From the NCBI GenBank assembly GCA_024697545.1, contig JAILFN010000009.1, positions 62,001-126,000 on the forward strand: a stretch of 64,000 bases of DNA, in the 5' to 3' direction. Positions 1 through 7,102 of the stretch are shown piece by piece. Positions within the stretch are counted from its first letter, which is position 1, and each line of letters opens with the position of its first letter. The notes under the pieces were generated by a model. It saw nothing but the letters and a program-made list of their open reading frames with translations, was not told the DNA's origin and made no database searches. Both the position numbers and the translations under genes were made by a program. The stretch comes from Ruminococcus sp. (GTDB taxonomy: Bacteria; Bacillota; Clostridia; Oscillospirales; Ruminococcaceae).

Positions 1-139
1 CGGCGAAGTCATATACGCTGTCCTTTTCGTAGTAGGACTCGGGGTCATACTCTTCTGCGGATCCTGCCTGCGTTCCCGCTTCTGTCTCCTGCTGCGGCTC
101 AGGCGATCCTTCGGGCTTTTCCTTTATATTTTCGTCCAT
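1..139 (-). CDS. N-terminus of a protein cut by the window edge (possibly HtrA-like)
   Basis: Only the first 46 codons are inside the window. The start ATG follows an AAAGGAG site and lies 20 bases past the histidine kinase stop, so it is very likely the third gene of the regulator-kinase operon. The visible residues begin MDENIKEKPEGSPEPQQETE and are acidic and rich in Pro, Gln and Glu, with no membrane segment yet. A disordered head like this is common before the membrane anchor of HtrA-type serine proteases in Clostridia, and htrA often follows a two-component pair. That identity is inference only. Confidence 0.6.
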   Translation of the reverse strand, partial: MDENIKEKPEGSPEPQQETEAGTQAGSAEEYDPESYYEKDSVYDFA

Positions 140-159
140 GCGTAACACTCCTTTGCCGT

Positions 160-1533
160 TTACATCATATCCCCGATAACATAAGGCAGCTCGACCACAA
201 AGCAGACGCCGCCGTCGTAAAGGTTCTCAACGCTCATCTTTCCGTCGCAGAGATCTATTATCCTCTTGACAAGCGCAAGACCCAGACCGTTGCCCTCCGT
301 CTTTCTGGAGTTATCGCCCTGATAGAACTTATCGAATATACGTTCGATGGTCTCGGGCGGTATGGAAGGTCCGTCATCGGAGATGCGTACTGTTATGTTC
401 TTTTCGTTCGAGAACAGCCGCACTCCTATATGCCCGTTCTCGGGCGTGAATTTTATCGCGTTATTTATTATGTTCTGCCATATCTGAGCCATCAGATCCT
501 CATTGCCGTAGTAGTAAACGGTATCGAGGGAGATATCAAGCTCTATGTTCTTCTTGGTCCATTCGGGCTCAAGCACCAGCAGTATCGTTCTTATCTGCTC
601 ATCTATCGAGAAGCGGCGCTTGTTTATGATAGTCTTCTGATTCTCAAGCTTTGAGAGCTTCAGGATATCGCTCGTCAGCTTTGATAGCCTTGAAGTTTCG
701 TTTATGATTATCTGAGTATACTCGCTGCGCTCCTCCTCGGTGATGGTGTCATCCTGAAGCAGCTTTGCAAAGCCCTGTATCGAAGCCAGCGGCGTTTTGA
801 ACTCGTGGGATACATTGCTGATAAAATCCCCGCGCAGAGTCTCGATCCCCGAAAGCTCCTCAGCCATGCGGTTGAAGTTCTTTATAAGCTGAGCATACTC
901 TTTCTCCTTCGACTCTGCCACCCTTACGTTGAACTTTCCGCGTGCGACGAGATTCGTCGCGGCGTTCAGGTCGCTGATAGGCTTGAGTATGCGCCTTGAA
1001 ACGAACATGGTGAGCAGAGAGCCCAGAACGATGGAGATACCTATGGTGACAAGCACGACGAGTATCGCCATCCAGTAGAAGTTCTCCCAGCGGTTCAGTT
1101 CAAACTTTATATATCTGCCCTCTATGACCGCATATGCGGTAGCCTTCGGCAGCAGCCAGCCCTCCTGCTCGATATATACGTTCTGCTCGGCGGCATCTAT
1201 CTTGATGCGGTAATACTCGGAATCCTTTTTTCTGAGTATCGTCATCTCCGCGCTGCTGTCGGCGCAGATGGAGAACATATCCTCTATCGAAAAAGTATTC
1301 GGGTACTTTGTATTTATCTGGTCCAGCTGTCTCATGGAAGCCACTGTCGAGATTATCTCGTTGTCGATATTCTCCCTGAGTATCGGTCTTATCAGTATCA
1401 TGAGCACGAAGACGCATATCCCGAATGAGATAAGCATCGTGAAGAAAAACAGACCTGCGAATTTCAGCTGGAGCGACATTCTGGGATGAACGTCCTCGGC
1501 GTATACAGATTTTTTTCCTTCCCTGAGCCTCAC
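160..1533 (-). CDS. two-component sensor histidine kinase, HAMP type
   Basis: Membrane sensor kinase of 457 residues. Two membrane segments (about 27-49 and 153-178) enclose an extracytoplasmic domain of about 100 residues. A HAMP linker follows, then the dimerisation/phosphoacceptor helix with H243 in NVSHEFKTPLAS, and an ATPase domain with the N box (QNIINNAIKFTP) and the GNGLGLAL G2 box. The G1 box reads DDGPSIP, with Ser where Gly is usual. The start is GTG and overlaps the response-regulator stop by four bases (GTGA), so translation is coupled. It should phosphorylate the regulator encoded just upstream. The signal sensed cannot be read from the sequence; the kinase class is certain. Confidence 0.95.
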   Translation of the reverse strand: MRLREGKKSVYAEDVHPRMSLQLKFAGLFFFTMLISFGICVFVLMILIRPILRENIDNEIISTVASMRQLDQINTKYPNTFSIEDMFSICADSSAEMTILRKKDSEYYRIKIDAAEQNVYIEQEGWLLPKATAYAVIEGRYIKFELNRWENFYWMAILVVLVTIGISIVLGSLLTMFVSRRILKPISDLNAATNLVARGKFNVRVAESKEKEYAQLIKNFNRMAEELSGIETLRGDFISNVSHEFKTPLASIQGFAKLLQDDTITEEERSEYTQIIINETSRLSKLTSDILKLSKLENQKTIINKRRFSIDEQIRTILLVLEPEWTKKNIELDISLDTVYYYGNEDLMAQIWQNIINNAIKFTPENGHIGVRLFSNEKNITVRISDDGPSIPPETIERIFDKFYQGDNSRKTEGNGLGLALVKRIIDLCDGKMSVENLYDGGVCFVVELPYVIGDMM

Positions 1534-2207
1534 TGCTTTTTCACCGCCTTGTATCCGAGCCCGCGGACGGTAACGATATCAAAGCTGTCATTCGGCACAT
1601 AGCGTTCTCTTATGCGCTTGATATGGACATCTACGGTACGCTCGTCCACTTCGGATTCAAGCCCCCATATCTCATCGAGCAGCTGACGGCGGGTGAATAT
1701 CTGGTTCGGGCATGACAGCAGCTTGAACAGCAGCATGAACTCCTTGTTGGGTATAGTCTCTCCCGGAGCGCCCTCAAAGGATACGGTCAGCGCATCATAA
1801 TTGAGCGTGCAGCTGCCGACCACCAGGACTTTATCGGAGGCAAGCCTTGCGCGTCTGAGAAGCGCCCCCACGCGAAGCACCATCTCGTCGATATTTATAG
1901 GCTTTACCATATAGTCGTCCGCGCCGGACATAAAGCCGTTCTGCTTGTCCTCAAAGGTCTCCTTTGCGGTGACCATGAGCACGGGCATATCCATATTCGC
2001 CTGTCTGAGCTGACGTGTAAGCTCATAGCCGTCCATCCCCGGCATCATGACATCGGAGATAACAAGATCTATCGAATACTTCTCCATCTCATCGAGAGCC
2101 TCGATGCCGTCTGCGGCAGGGCGGGGCAGATATCCGTTTCTTTTAAGCGCAGCGCACATAAGCTTACGCAGGTTATTATCATCTTCCACGACCAATATCG
2201 AAAACAT
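1530..2207 (-). CDS. OmpR/PhoB-family response regulator
   Basis: Receiver domain (acidic pair E8-D9-D10, phospho-acceptor D52 in ISDVMMPGMDG, Lys in VKPIN) followed by an OmpR-type winged-helix DNA-binding domain (RRQLLDEIWG, DERTVDVHIKRIRE, VRGLGYKAV). I chose the ATG at 2207 because AGAGG lies at the right distance; a longer reading to 2300 would add 31 residues with no regulator similarity. Regulators of this class bind tandem direct repeats about 11 bp apart. Two such repeats (TTCATA-N5-TTCATG) stand in front of the two small RNAs transcribed divergently 200 to 700 bp upstream, so these RNAs are its most obvious candidate targets. Confidence 0.95.
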   Translation of the reverse strand: MFSILVVEDDNNLRKLMCAALKRNGYLPRPAADGIEALDEMEKYSIDLVISDVMMPGMDGYELTRQLRQANMDMPVLMVTAKETFEDKQNGFMSGADDYMVKPINIDEMVLRVGALLRRARLASDKVLVVGSCTLNYDALTVSFEGAPGETIPNKEFMLLFKLLSCPNQIFTRRQLLDEIWGLESEVDERTVDVHIKRIRERYVPNDSFDIVTVRGLGYKAVKKQ

Positions 2208-2315
2208 AAAAAGCTGACCTCTCTTTCCTATCGGTATCCACACATAGCAAACAGACCGCTCACGCAGCCTACTATTATTATAATATTTTTCGATAGACAT
2301 TATAAAATTAGTATA

Positions 2316-2329
2316 TTACAAAATTGTAA
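2316..2329. promoter_or_regulatory. palindrome upstream of the response regulator
   Basis: TTACAA-AA-TTGTAA, two perfect 6-bp arms, lies in the AT-rich stretch between the response-regulator gene and the first small RNA. It could be an operator for the regulator operon or for the divergent RNA. No convincing minus-strand promoter could be fixed around it. Confidence 0.3.
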
Positions 2330-2372
2330 AAATTCAGTTAAATAAAAAATCGCCCCGAAAATGACCTTATAG

Positions 2373-2404
2373 TTCATATTCGGTTCATGTAGGCGTGTTA
2401 AGAT
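2373..2404 (+). promoter_or_regulatory. promoter of small RNA 1 with PhoB/CiaR-type direct repeat
   Basis: Direct repeat TTCATA (2373-2378) and TTCATG (2384-2389), five bases apart, sits where the -35 should be. The -10 is TAAGAT (2399-2404). A 6-N5-6 direct repeat replacing the -35 is the usual layout of a promoter activated by an OmpR-family regulator. The same arrangement recurs at 2850-2881. Confidence 0.6.
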
Positions 2405-2410
2405 ATAGAT

Positions 2411-2540
2411 GTCGAAAGGAAAGAGTAGAAAAAACTCAGACCCGACGGCCACTAAACTTGAATAATCCTAATCCCTTTCATAATTCTATAGTAAATAAAA
2501 GCCCATTACACGCCGACTTAGTAATGGGTTTTTATTTTTG
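2411..2540 (+). ncRNA. small RNA 1 of a tandem pair (about 130 nt)
   Basis: There is no SD-led reading frame between the promoter at 2373-2404 and the intrinsic terminator at 2495-2540. Positions 2468-2491 are identical base for base to 2939-2962 in the second copy. This segment contains CCCTTTCAT, a C-rich stretch complementary to SD sequences of the form ATGAAAGGG. The flanks between the copies are more diverged than this core and the promoter. Together this suggests a trans-acting antisense RNA that blocks translation. The transcript ends are estimates from promoter and terminator positions. Confidence 0.65.
2495..2540 (+). terminator. intrinsic terminator of small RNA 1
   Basis: Arms AAAGCCCATTAC and GTAATGGGTTTT flank an ACGCCGACTTA loop, followed by TTTATTTTT. 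Confidence 0.85.
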
Positions 2541-2674
2541 TGTTTTATTTTAAGTTTAAGCGAACTTGAATGCGGCGAACAGGCTTTCCGTCTCTGCCTT
2601 GTATTCCTCTGCGAGGACTCAAAGACTTCCGCCGCCTTTTCCAATATTTGTATAACTCTACAAAACACATCACG

Positions 2675-2700
2675 CATATTTGTGCAGCATCACAAATATG
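2675..2700. repeat. perfect 10-bp inverted repeat between the two small RNAs
   Basis: CATATTTGTG, spacer CAGCAT, CACAAATATG. The rest of the stretch between the two small RNA units (about 2541-2849) is AT-rich, has no believable reading frame, and shows nothing else I can name. The repeat could be an operator or a hairpin. Confidence 0.4.
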
Positions 2701-2849
2701 TACCGCAATACATCTTTTATGAAGCCGCAGATATCATATATTTATCATGATGGTTCGACCTTTGATATTTCCTGCATATTCTTTGTGAAAACTGCACTAA
2801 AAATCTCTACGAAGTTTGTGTAGTATTTTTTCGAGTATGTACTCCCCAG

Positions 2850-2881
2850 TTCATATTCGATTCATGTAGGCGTGTTATACT
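2850..2881 (+). promoter_or_regulatory. promoter of small RNA 2 with direct repeat
   Basis: TTCATA (2850-2855), N5, TTCATG (2861-2866), then AGGCGTGT and -10 TATACT (2876-2881). The block from the first repeat to the -10 is nearly identical to the promoter at 2373-2404. Confidence 0.6.
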
Positions 2882-2887
2882 TATGTC

Positions 2888-3016
2888 AGTGAAGAGGAAA
2901 AGACAACAAAACCTCGGAACGCTAAACTTTGATATCTTCTAATCCCTTTCATAATTCTATAGATAATTAATGCCCATTACACGCCGATAAAGTAGTGGGC
3001 GTTAATTATTTTTATT
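2888..3016 (+). ncRNA. small RNA 2 of a tandem pair (about 129 nt)
   Basis: Second copy of the unit at 2411-2540: same promoter architecture, a purine-rich 5' part without an ORF, the identical 24-nt segment (2939-2962) with CCCTTTCAT, and a terminator whose loop keeps the ACACGCCGA motif. The terminator stem shows paired changes relative to copy 1, which supports a folded RNA rather than chance similarity. The duplication suggests dosage or partly redundant targets, as seen with csRNAs under CiaR control in streptococci. Confidence 0.65.
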
Positions 3017-3017
3017 T
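2963..3017 (+). terminator. intrinsic terminator of small RNA 2
   Basis: Long stem of about 18 bp with G-U pairs (ATAATTAATGCCCATTAC with GTAGTGGGCGTTAATTAT), followed by TTTTTATTT. Confidence 0.85.
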
Positions 3018-3068
3018 ATGTTCCCGCCGCGTCTTTCACGGCAGAGCACGGTATGTTTCGCGCAAATC

Positions 3069-3101
3069 AAAAGGGGCTGTTCAAGCAACAGCCCCTTTAT
3101 T
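3069..3101 (-). terminator. bidirectional intrinsic terminator after the isochorismatase-fold gene
   Basis: AAAGGGGCTGTT, loop CAAGC, AACAGCCCCTTT. There are T-rich bases on both sides, so it can end the minus-strand gene and back up termination of small RNA 2. Confidence 0.85.
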
Positions 3102-3115
3102 TATTCTCTTATTGC

Positions 3116-3643
3116 TTATTCGGGACGTACAACGGTGATCTGAAGACCTTCCATAACGTCGAATGCCTTAGCTTCAAGCTCCTTGTCGGCAGATGCGGTG
3201 TACTCGGTGTTCACGATGACCTCGGTCTCGGGGAGTGCTGCCTTTATAAGCACGGCGTTTGCGATAACGCCCATGTTGGAAACAAGACCTACCAGCTCAA
3301 CGGTGTCATAGTTCCTGAACTTGAGGTAGTTCGCCATCTCGATAGAGCCGAAGGTGTCCTTGTAGAATACCTTATCCTTATCGGTGCGCTCCTTGGCGGT
3401 AAAGCCGTAGAGTCTGTGACCCTGAGTGTCCTCGATGCAGTGCTCGGTGGGGAGCTTTCTGCCCTCCTGAGTGCTGAGGTAATCCTCCTGATGTGTGTCC
3501 ATGGTATATATGATCTCGCCGTTCTCCTTGCGGTAGTCGCGGATCTTGTGTGCGATCTTTCTGTCGAGCAGCTCTGCGCCCTCAAAGCCCAGCGAGCCGT
3601 TTACATAGTCATTCTGGTAGTCAACGATTATAAGCAGTTTCAT
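3116..3643 (-). CDS. isochorismatase/nicotinamidase-fold protein lacking the catalytic cysteine
   Basis: Protein of 175 residues with the cysteine-hydrolase fold. D8 (VDYQND), metal-site candidates D49/H51 (MDTH) and H68, and K95 (FYKDTFGS) of the usual triad are kept. In the nucleophile loop, where hydrolases read like SNMCVISNA, this protein reads SNMGVIANA: residue 125 is Gly (GGC at 3269-3271), one base from a TGC Cys codon. It should not form a thioester. It may be a non-hydrolytic member like the EntB/PhzD isochorismatases, which also lack the Cys, or a pseudoenzyme. GGAGGAG precedes the ATG. It has its own promoter, so it is not simply the tail of the aro operon. Confidence 0.85.
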   Translation of the reverse strand: MKLLIIVDYQNDYVNGSLGFEGAELLDRKIAHKIRDYRKENGEIIYTMDTHQEDYLSTQEGRKLPTEHCIEDTQGHRLYGFTAKERTDKDKVFYKDTFGSIEMANYLKFRNYDTVELVGLVSNMGVIANAVLIKAALPETEVIVNTEYTASADKELEAKAFDVMEGLQITVVRPE

Positions 3644-3702
3644 GATAATAAACTCCTCCGAAAAATGTATTGCCGGATCGGCGACCCGGATATATCCAAT
3701 AC

Positions 3703-3731
3703 ATTATACCATTTTTTTTTGCGTTTGAAAA
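3703..3731 (-). promoter_or_regulatory. probable promoter of the isochorismatase-fold gene
   Basis: On the minus strand TTTTCA, 17 bp, TATAAT, in the gap between this gene and DUF4364. The -10 is perfect and the -35 weak. A GC-rich stem follows in the leader. Confidence 0.5.
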
Positions 3732-3783
3732 GGTCTTTGACCCGTTCCCGCCTTGATTTTACAATAAGTTAATAAATTATTAA

Positions 3784-4356
3784 TCAGAAGCCGGGGTCTG
3801 TCTCCTCAACGCACATAACGTAATTGAGTATACGTCCGTAAAGCTCATCGGGATTTGCCGCCAGCTTGCGCCTTATATGCTCCGCCTGTTCTCTGTCGGG
3901 GGCATAAAGTCTCAGCGACATAAGCTCTGCACCGCTGTCAAGCACGGTGCAGCTGACAGCGCAGCCGTTGCCCATAGGCTGTATGTTCGTCGAAACGGTC
4001 TGTTCGTTCTTCTGCCTCGCGAACAGTCTCATTCCCGAAGCCAGTATCCTGTCCCTTACGCTCCTGTTCACAAGTCTCTTGAAGTCATCGGCTCCTGCCC
4101 TGCCCTTTTCCGAAAGGCTGTATCTTTCAGCGCCCTCGTCCTCCTTGCGGACGAGCAGCCCCGAATCGAGCATCTCTTTCAGAGCTTCGGTGAACAGAAA
4201 GTAATCCACGACCCCCTCGCCCGTAAAGATCTCAAGCAGCTGCCCATAGGTGCAGGGTATGTCCGTCTGTTTCAGGAAATACGCCATGAGCAGCTTGACC
4301 TCATAGACCTCCTTCGGATTCAGCACATCGGGATCTATCTCGGGGTATCGGAACAT
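3784..4356 (-). CDS. DUF4364 family protein
   Basis: Protein of 190 residues with the pattern of the DUF4364 family: an N-terminal winged-helix-like region (about 20-90, with EVYEVKLLMAYFLKQTDIPCTYGQL and RYSLSEKGR) and a C-terminal alpha/beta half. Its biochemical role is unknown to me. AGAGGTG precedes the ATG, and the gene lies 20 bases behind aroC, so it is the last cistron of the shikimate operon. The winged-helix half suggests DNA binding or a regulatory role, but that is inference. Confidence 0.75.
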   Translation of the reverse strand: MFRYPEIDPDVLNPKEVYEVKLLMAYFLKQTDIPCTYGQLLEIFTGEGVVDYFLFTEALKEMLDSGLLVRKEDEGAERYSLSEKGRAGADDFKRLVNRSVRDRILASGMRLFARQKNEQTVSTNIQPMGNGCAVSCTVLDSGAELMSLRLYAPDREQAEHIRRKLAANPDELYGRILNYVMCVEETDPGF

Positions 4357-4376
4357 TTATCACACCTCTTGTCAGC

Positions 4377-5474
4377 TCAGAAATTCGGATAATCGAGCAT
4401 ATGGTTAAGTATAGCGATAGCGACAGCAGCCTCAACAACGGGCACGGCTCTAGGCACTACGCAGGGGTCGTGTCTGCCCTTGACCTCTATCTTCTCGTTC
4501 TTCAGTTCACGCATATCTATGGTGCTCTGCTCGCGTCCGATGGAGGGGGTAGGCTTGAAGGCAACGCGCAGGGTGATAGGCATACCGTTCGAGATACCGC
4601 CGAGTATACCGCCCGCGAAGTTGCTGTGGGTCAGCACATGACCGCGCTCGTCAACGTAAAATTCATCGTTGTTCTCGCTTCCGAGCAGCTTTGCGCTGTT
4701 GAAGCCCGCGCCGAATTCAAGTCCCTTGACTGCGGGTATACCGAATACGAGCTGGGCTATGGTATTCTCAAGCCCGTCGAACATCGGCGAGCCGATGCCT
4801 GCTGGAACGTTTATTGCCGCGCACTCAACAACGCCGCCGACGCTGTCGAGGAATCCGCGTGCCTTTTCTATCTCGCGCTTCATGCGCTTGCCCTTTTCAT
4901 CATTGATAACGGGGAACGCCTTCTCGCGCACCGCCAGTATATCATCACGGGTGCAGGCAACGCCGTCGAAGCTGTCGTCCTTTACCTTGTGTATCTCAGC
5001 AATATGAGCGCCGACGTATATGCCGCGCTTTTCAAGTATCTGCGAAGCTACCGCGCCCGCAAAGCAGATGGGGGCAGTAAGTCTGCCCGAAAAGTGTCCG
5101 CCGCCGCGGACATCATTGAAGCCCTTGTATCTCAAAGCGCCGGTATAATCGGCGTGACCGGGTCTTACAAGGGTATCCAGCTTTGACTTCATGTAGTCTG
5201 CCGAATGCTGGTCGGTGTTCTGTATCAGCACGCAAAGGGGCGTGCCGGTAGTCTTGCCGTTCAGGAATCCCGAAAGTATCTGCGGCAGATCCTTTTCACG
5301 GCGCTGTGTAGAAGTAGCGTCCTTCTTGGGCGCACGCCTTGCCATGAACTGCATCACCTTGTCCATGTCGATAGATTCCCCGGGGGGGACGTTATCCATC
5401 ACGACGCCTATCGCGGGACCGTGACTCTCGCCGAATACCGAAAAGCTTATGTTATCACTCCATGTTGAAGACAT
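4377..5474 (-). CDS. aroC: chorismate synthase
   Basis: Last enzyme of the shikimate pathway: it removes phosphate from 5-enolpyruvylshikimate-3-phosphate to give chorismate, using reduced FMN. The 365 residues are full length. Signatures seen: FGESHGPAIGVVMDNVPPGE at the N-terminus, TPLCVLIQNTD, RPGHADYTG, RGGGHFSGRLTAPICFAGA, and GRHDPCVVPRAVPVVEA near the end. AGGAGG stands at the right distance from the ATG. It follows aroB, aroA and a DivIVA-like gene on the same strand. Confidence 0.97.
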   Translation of the reverse strand: MSSTWSDNISFSVFGESHGPAIGVVMDNVPPGESIDMDKVMQFMARRAPKKDATSTQRREKDLPQILSGFLNGKTTGTPLCVLIQNTDQHSADYMKSKLDTLVRPGHADYTGALRYKGFNDVRGGGHFSGRLTAPICFAGAVASQILEKRGIYVGAHIAEIHKVKDDSFDGVACTRDDILAVREKAFPVINDEKGKRMKREIEKARGFLDSVGGVVECAAINVPAGIGSPMFDGLENTIAQLVFGIPAVKGLEFGAGFNSAKLLGSENNDEFYVDERGHVLTHSNFAGGILGGISNGMPITLRVAFKPTPSIGREQSTIDMRELKNEKIEVKGRHDPCVVPRAVPVVEAAVAIAILNHMLDYPNF

Positions 5475-5535
5475 TTTTATACCTCCTGAAAGAGCCGCAC
5501 CGACGGCGGTACTCCCGATTTTTCTTTTTCATATA

Positions 5536-5856
5536 TCAAAGCTGCGCCCGCAGCTCTTCTATTTTCTGCTGTAATTCAGCCATATAGCGCTCCACGTCCT
5601 CCTCGTTGAAGCCGCCCTTGCTCACGGATCTCAGCTGAGGCTCCGTGTGAGCGGGGAGGGTGTAGGATCTGCCCGCGTCCTTTGCTGATCTTGCCTCCGT
5701 CAGCGCCATTATCTCCGTATTGAGGGCGTCAAGTGCCCCGAGTACCGAAGCCTTGTCGTAACCGCCGCTGTTTACGGTGCGGAGCGTACCGACCTCCGTA
5801 GCGCCGCCCTGTTCGGGCGTACTGCCGCTTGCAAAAAGTTTTGAAAACAATCCCAT
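5536..5856 (-). CDS. small protein with two DivIVA-like motifs
   Basis: Protein of 106 residues containing the same motif twice: LRTVNSGGYDKASVLGALDAL and, after a Pro/Ser-rich linker, LRSVSKGGFNEEDVERYMAEL. The pattern (aromatic residue after Gly-Gly, then an acidic/hydrophobic helix) recalls the lipid-binding N-terminus of DivIVA/GpsB proteins. The C-terminus is a short coiled coil (LQQKIEELRAQL). I start at the ATG (5856), which lies 8 bases behind GGAG; a GTG three codons upstream overlaps the SD. It sits between aroA and aroC, an odd place for a division or polarity protein. Function unproven. Confidence 0.7.
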   Translation of the reverse strand: MGLFSKLFASGSTPEQGGATEVGTLRTVNSGGYDKASVLGALDALNTEIMALTEARSAKDAGRSYTLPAHTEPQLRSVSKGGFNEEDVERYMAELQQKIEELRAQL

Positions 5857-5874
5857 AGCGCTCACTCCAATGGA

Positions 5875-7101
5875 TCAGATCTTATCATACACGCCGCCGA
5901 GTCCTTCAAATACCTCGAAGAAATCGGGGTAGGACTTCGCCACACACTGTGCGCCGCGAATGATGACCGGCTCGGTGCAGCGGGTGGAGGCTATAGCCAT
6001 AGCCATAGGTATGCGGTGGTCGTTGAAGTCGGGGACTTCTCCGCCGCGAAGGGAATCTCTGCCCTCAATGACCAGTCCGTCGGGCAGCTCTGTTACATTT
6101 CCGCCGACGGCATTGAGGCTCTCAGCCATTGCAGCAAGCCTGTCGCACTCTTTTATACGCAGCCTTGCAGCGCCCGTTATGCGTGTAGTTCCGCTGCAAA
6201 GAGACCCGAGGACCGCTAGTATAGGCACAAGGTCGGGGATATCGGAGCAGTCGGCTTCAAAGGCTGTATCAAGCCCGTTCCTTTTATTATACACTATTTT
6301 TTCACAAATTTCAACAATTTTTTTATCACCCTGAAAAGAATTTACATTTAGCCCGTTAATATTAACATTTGAACCGAGCGCATTTGCCGCGCAGAAGAAC
6401 GCCGCCTGAGAGAAATCCGCCTCCACCGCGCACTCGCAGGGGGAAAGGCAGGTGCCGTTCACCGACCAGCCGTTTTCATCCTCGGCGATATCGCAGCCGA
6501 ACTTCGCAAGGCAGTCGCGGGTGATGTCCACATACGGACGCGATTCAAGCTTTGTGGTAAGCGTCACGCGGCTGCCGCCCTCGATAAGCGGGAGCGCCAG
6601 CAGCAGTCCCGTGATGAACTGTGAGGATATGTCCCCCGCGATCTTAAACTCCCCGCCCGTCAGCTTTCCGCGGACGGTAAAAGGCATGGTGCCGCTATAG
6701 TCAAACTCTATGCCGTGCTTCGGGAGCTCTTCAAGATACGGCGTTATCGGGCGCTCGGGCAGTCTGCCCCTGCCGATGAAGGTAGTCTCAACGCCCAGAG
6801 CGCAGGCTACGGGTATCAGGAATCTGAGTGTCGAGCCGGATTCGTTGCAGTCGATCTCCGCCTTTGCGGGCGGCTCTGTTATGCCGTCGATGGTAACGGT
6901 GCTGCCGTCGCATTCTATCGAAGCGCCGAGAGCACGCATAGCATCAATGGTCGCTATGATATCCTTTGAATAGTATACGCTGCTTATCACAGAGCGCCCC
7001 TTCGCGAGTGCCGCCGCTATTATCAGGCGGTGCGCCACGCTCTTTGAAGGCGGCGGAGTAACATCGCCGTGCAGCAGAGAAGGAGTTATACTTATGTCCA
7101 T
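5875..7101 (-). CDS. aroA: 3-phosphoshikimate 1-carboxyvinyltransferase (EPSP synthase)
   Basis: Joins phosphoenolpyruvate to shikimate-3-phosphate, the sixth step of the shikimate pathway. The 408 residues cover both lobes. Signatures: PPPSKSVAHRLIIAAALA (substrate Lys and Ser), ESGSTLRFLIPVACALG, LPERPITPYLEEL, GDISSQFITGLLLALP, RIKECDRLAAMAE and DFNDHRIPMAMAIAS. GGAGGAAA lies at the end of aroB and the aroB stop is one base from this start, so the two are translationally linked. Confidence 0.97.
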   Translation of the reverse strand: MDISITPSLLHGDVTPPPSKSVAHRLIIAAALAKGRSVISSVYYSKDIIATIDAMRALGASIECDGSTVTIDGITEPPAKAEIDCNESGSTLRFLIPVACALGVETTFIGRGRLPERPITPYLEELPKHGIEFDYSGTMPFTVRGKLTGGEFKIAGDISSQFITGLLLALPLIEGGSRVTLTTKLESRPYVDITRDCLAKFGCDIAEDENGWSVNGTCLSPCECAVEADFSQAAFFCAANALGSNVNINGLNVNSFQGDKKIVEICEKIVYNKRNGLDTAFEADCSDIPDLVPILAVLGSLCSGTTRITGAARLRIKECDRLAAMAESLNAVGGNVTELPDGLVIEGRDSLRGGEVPDFNDHRIPMAMAIASTRCTEPVIIRGAQCVAKSYPDFFEVFEGLGGVYDKI

Positions 7102-7102
7102 A

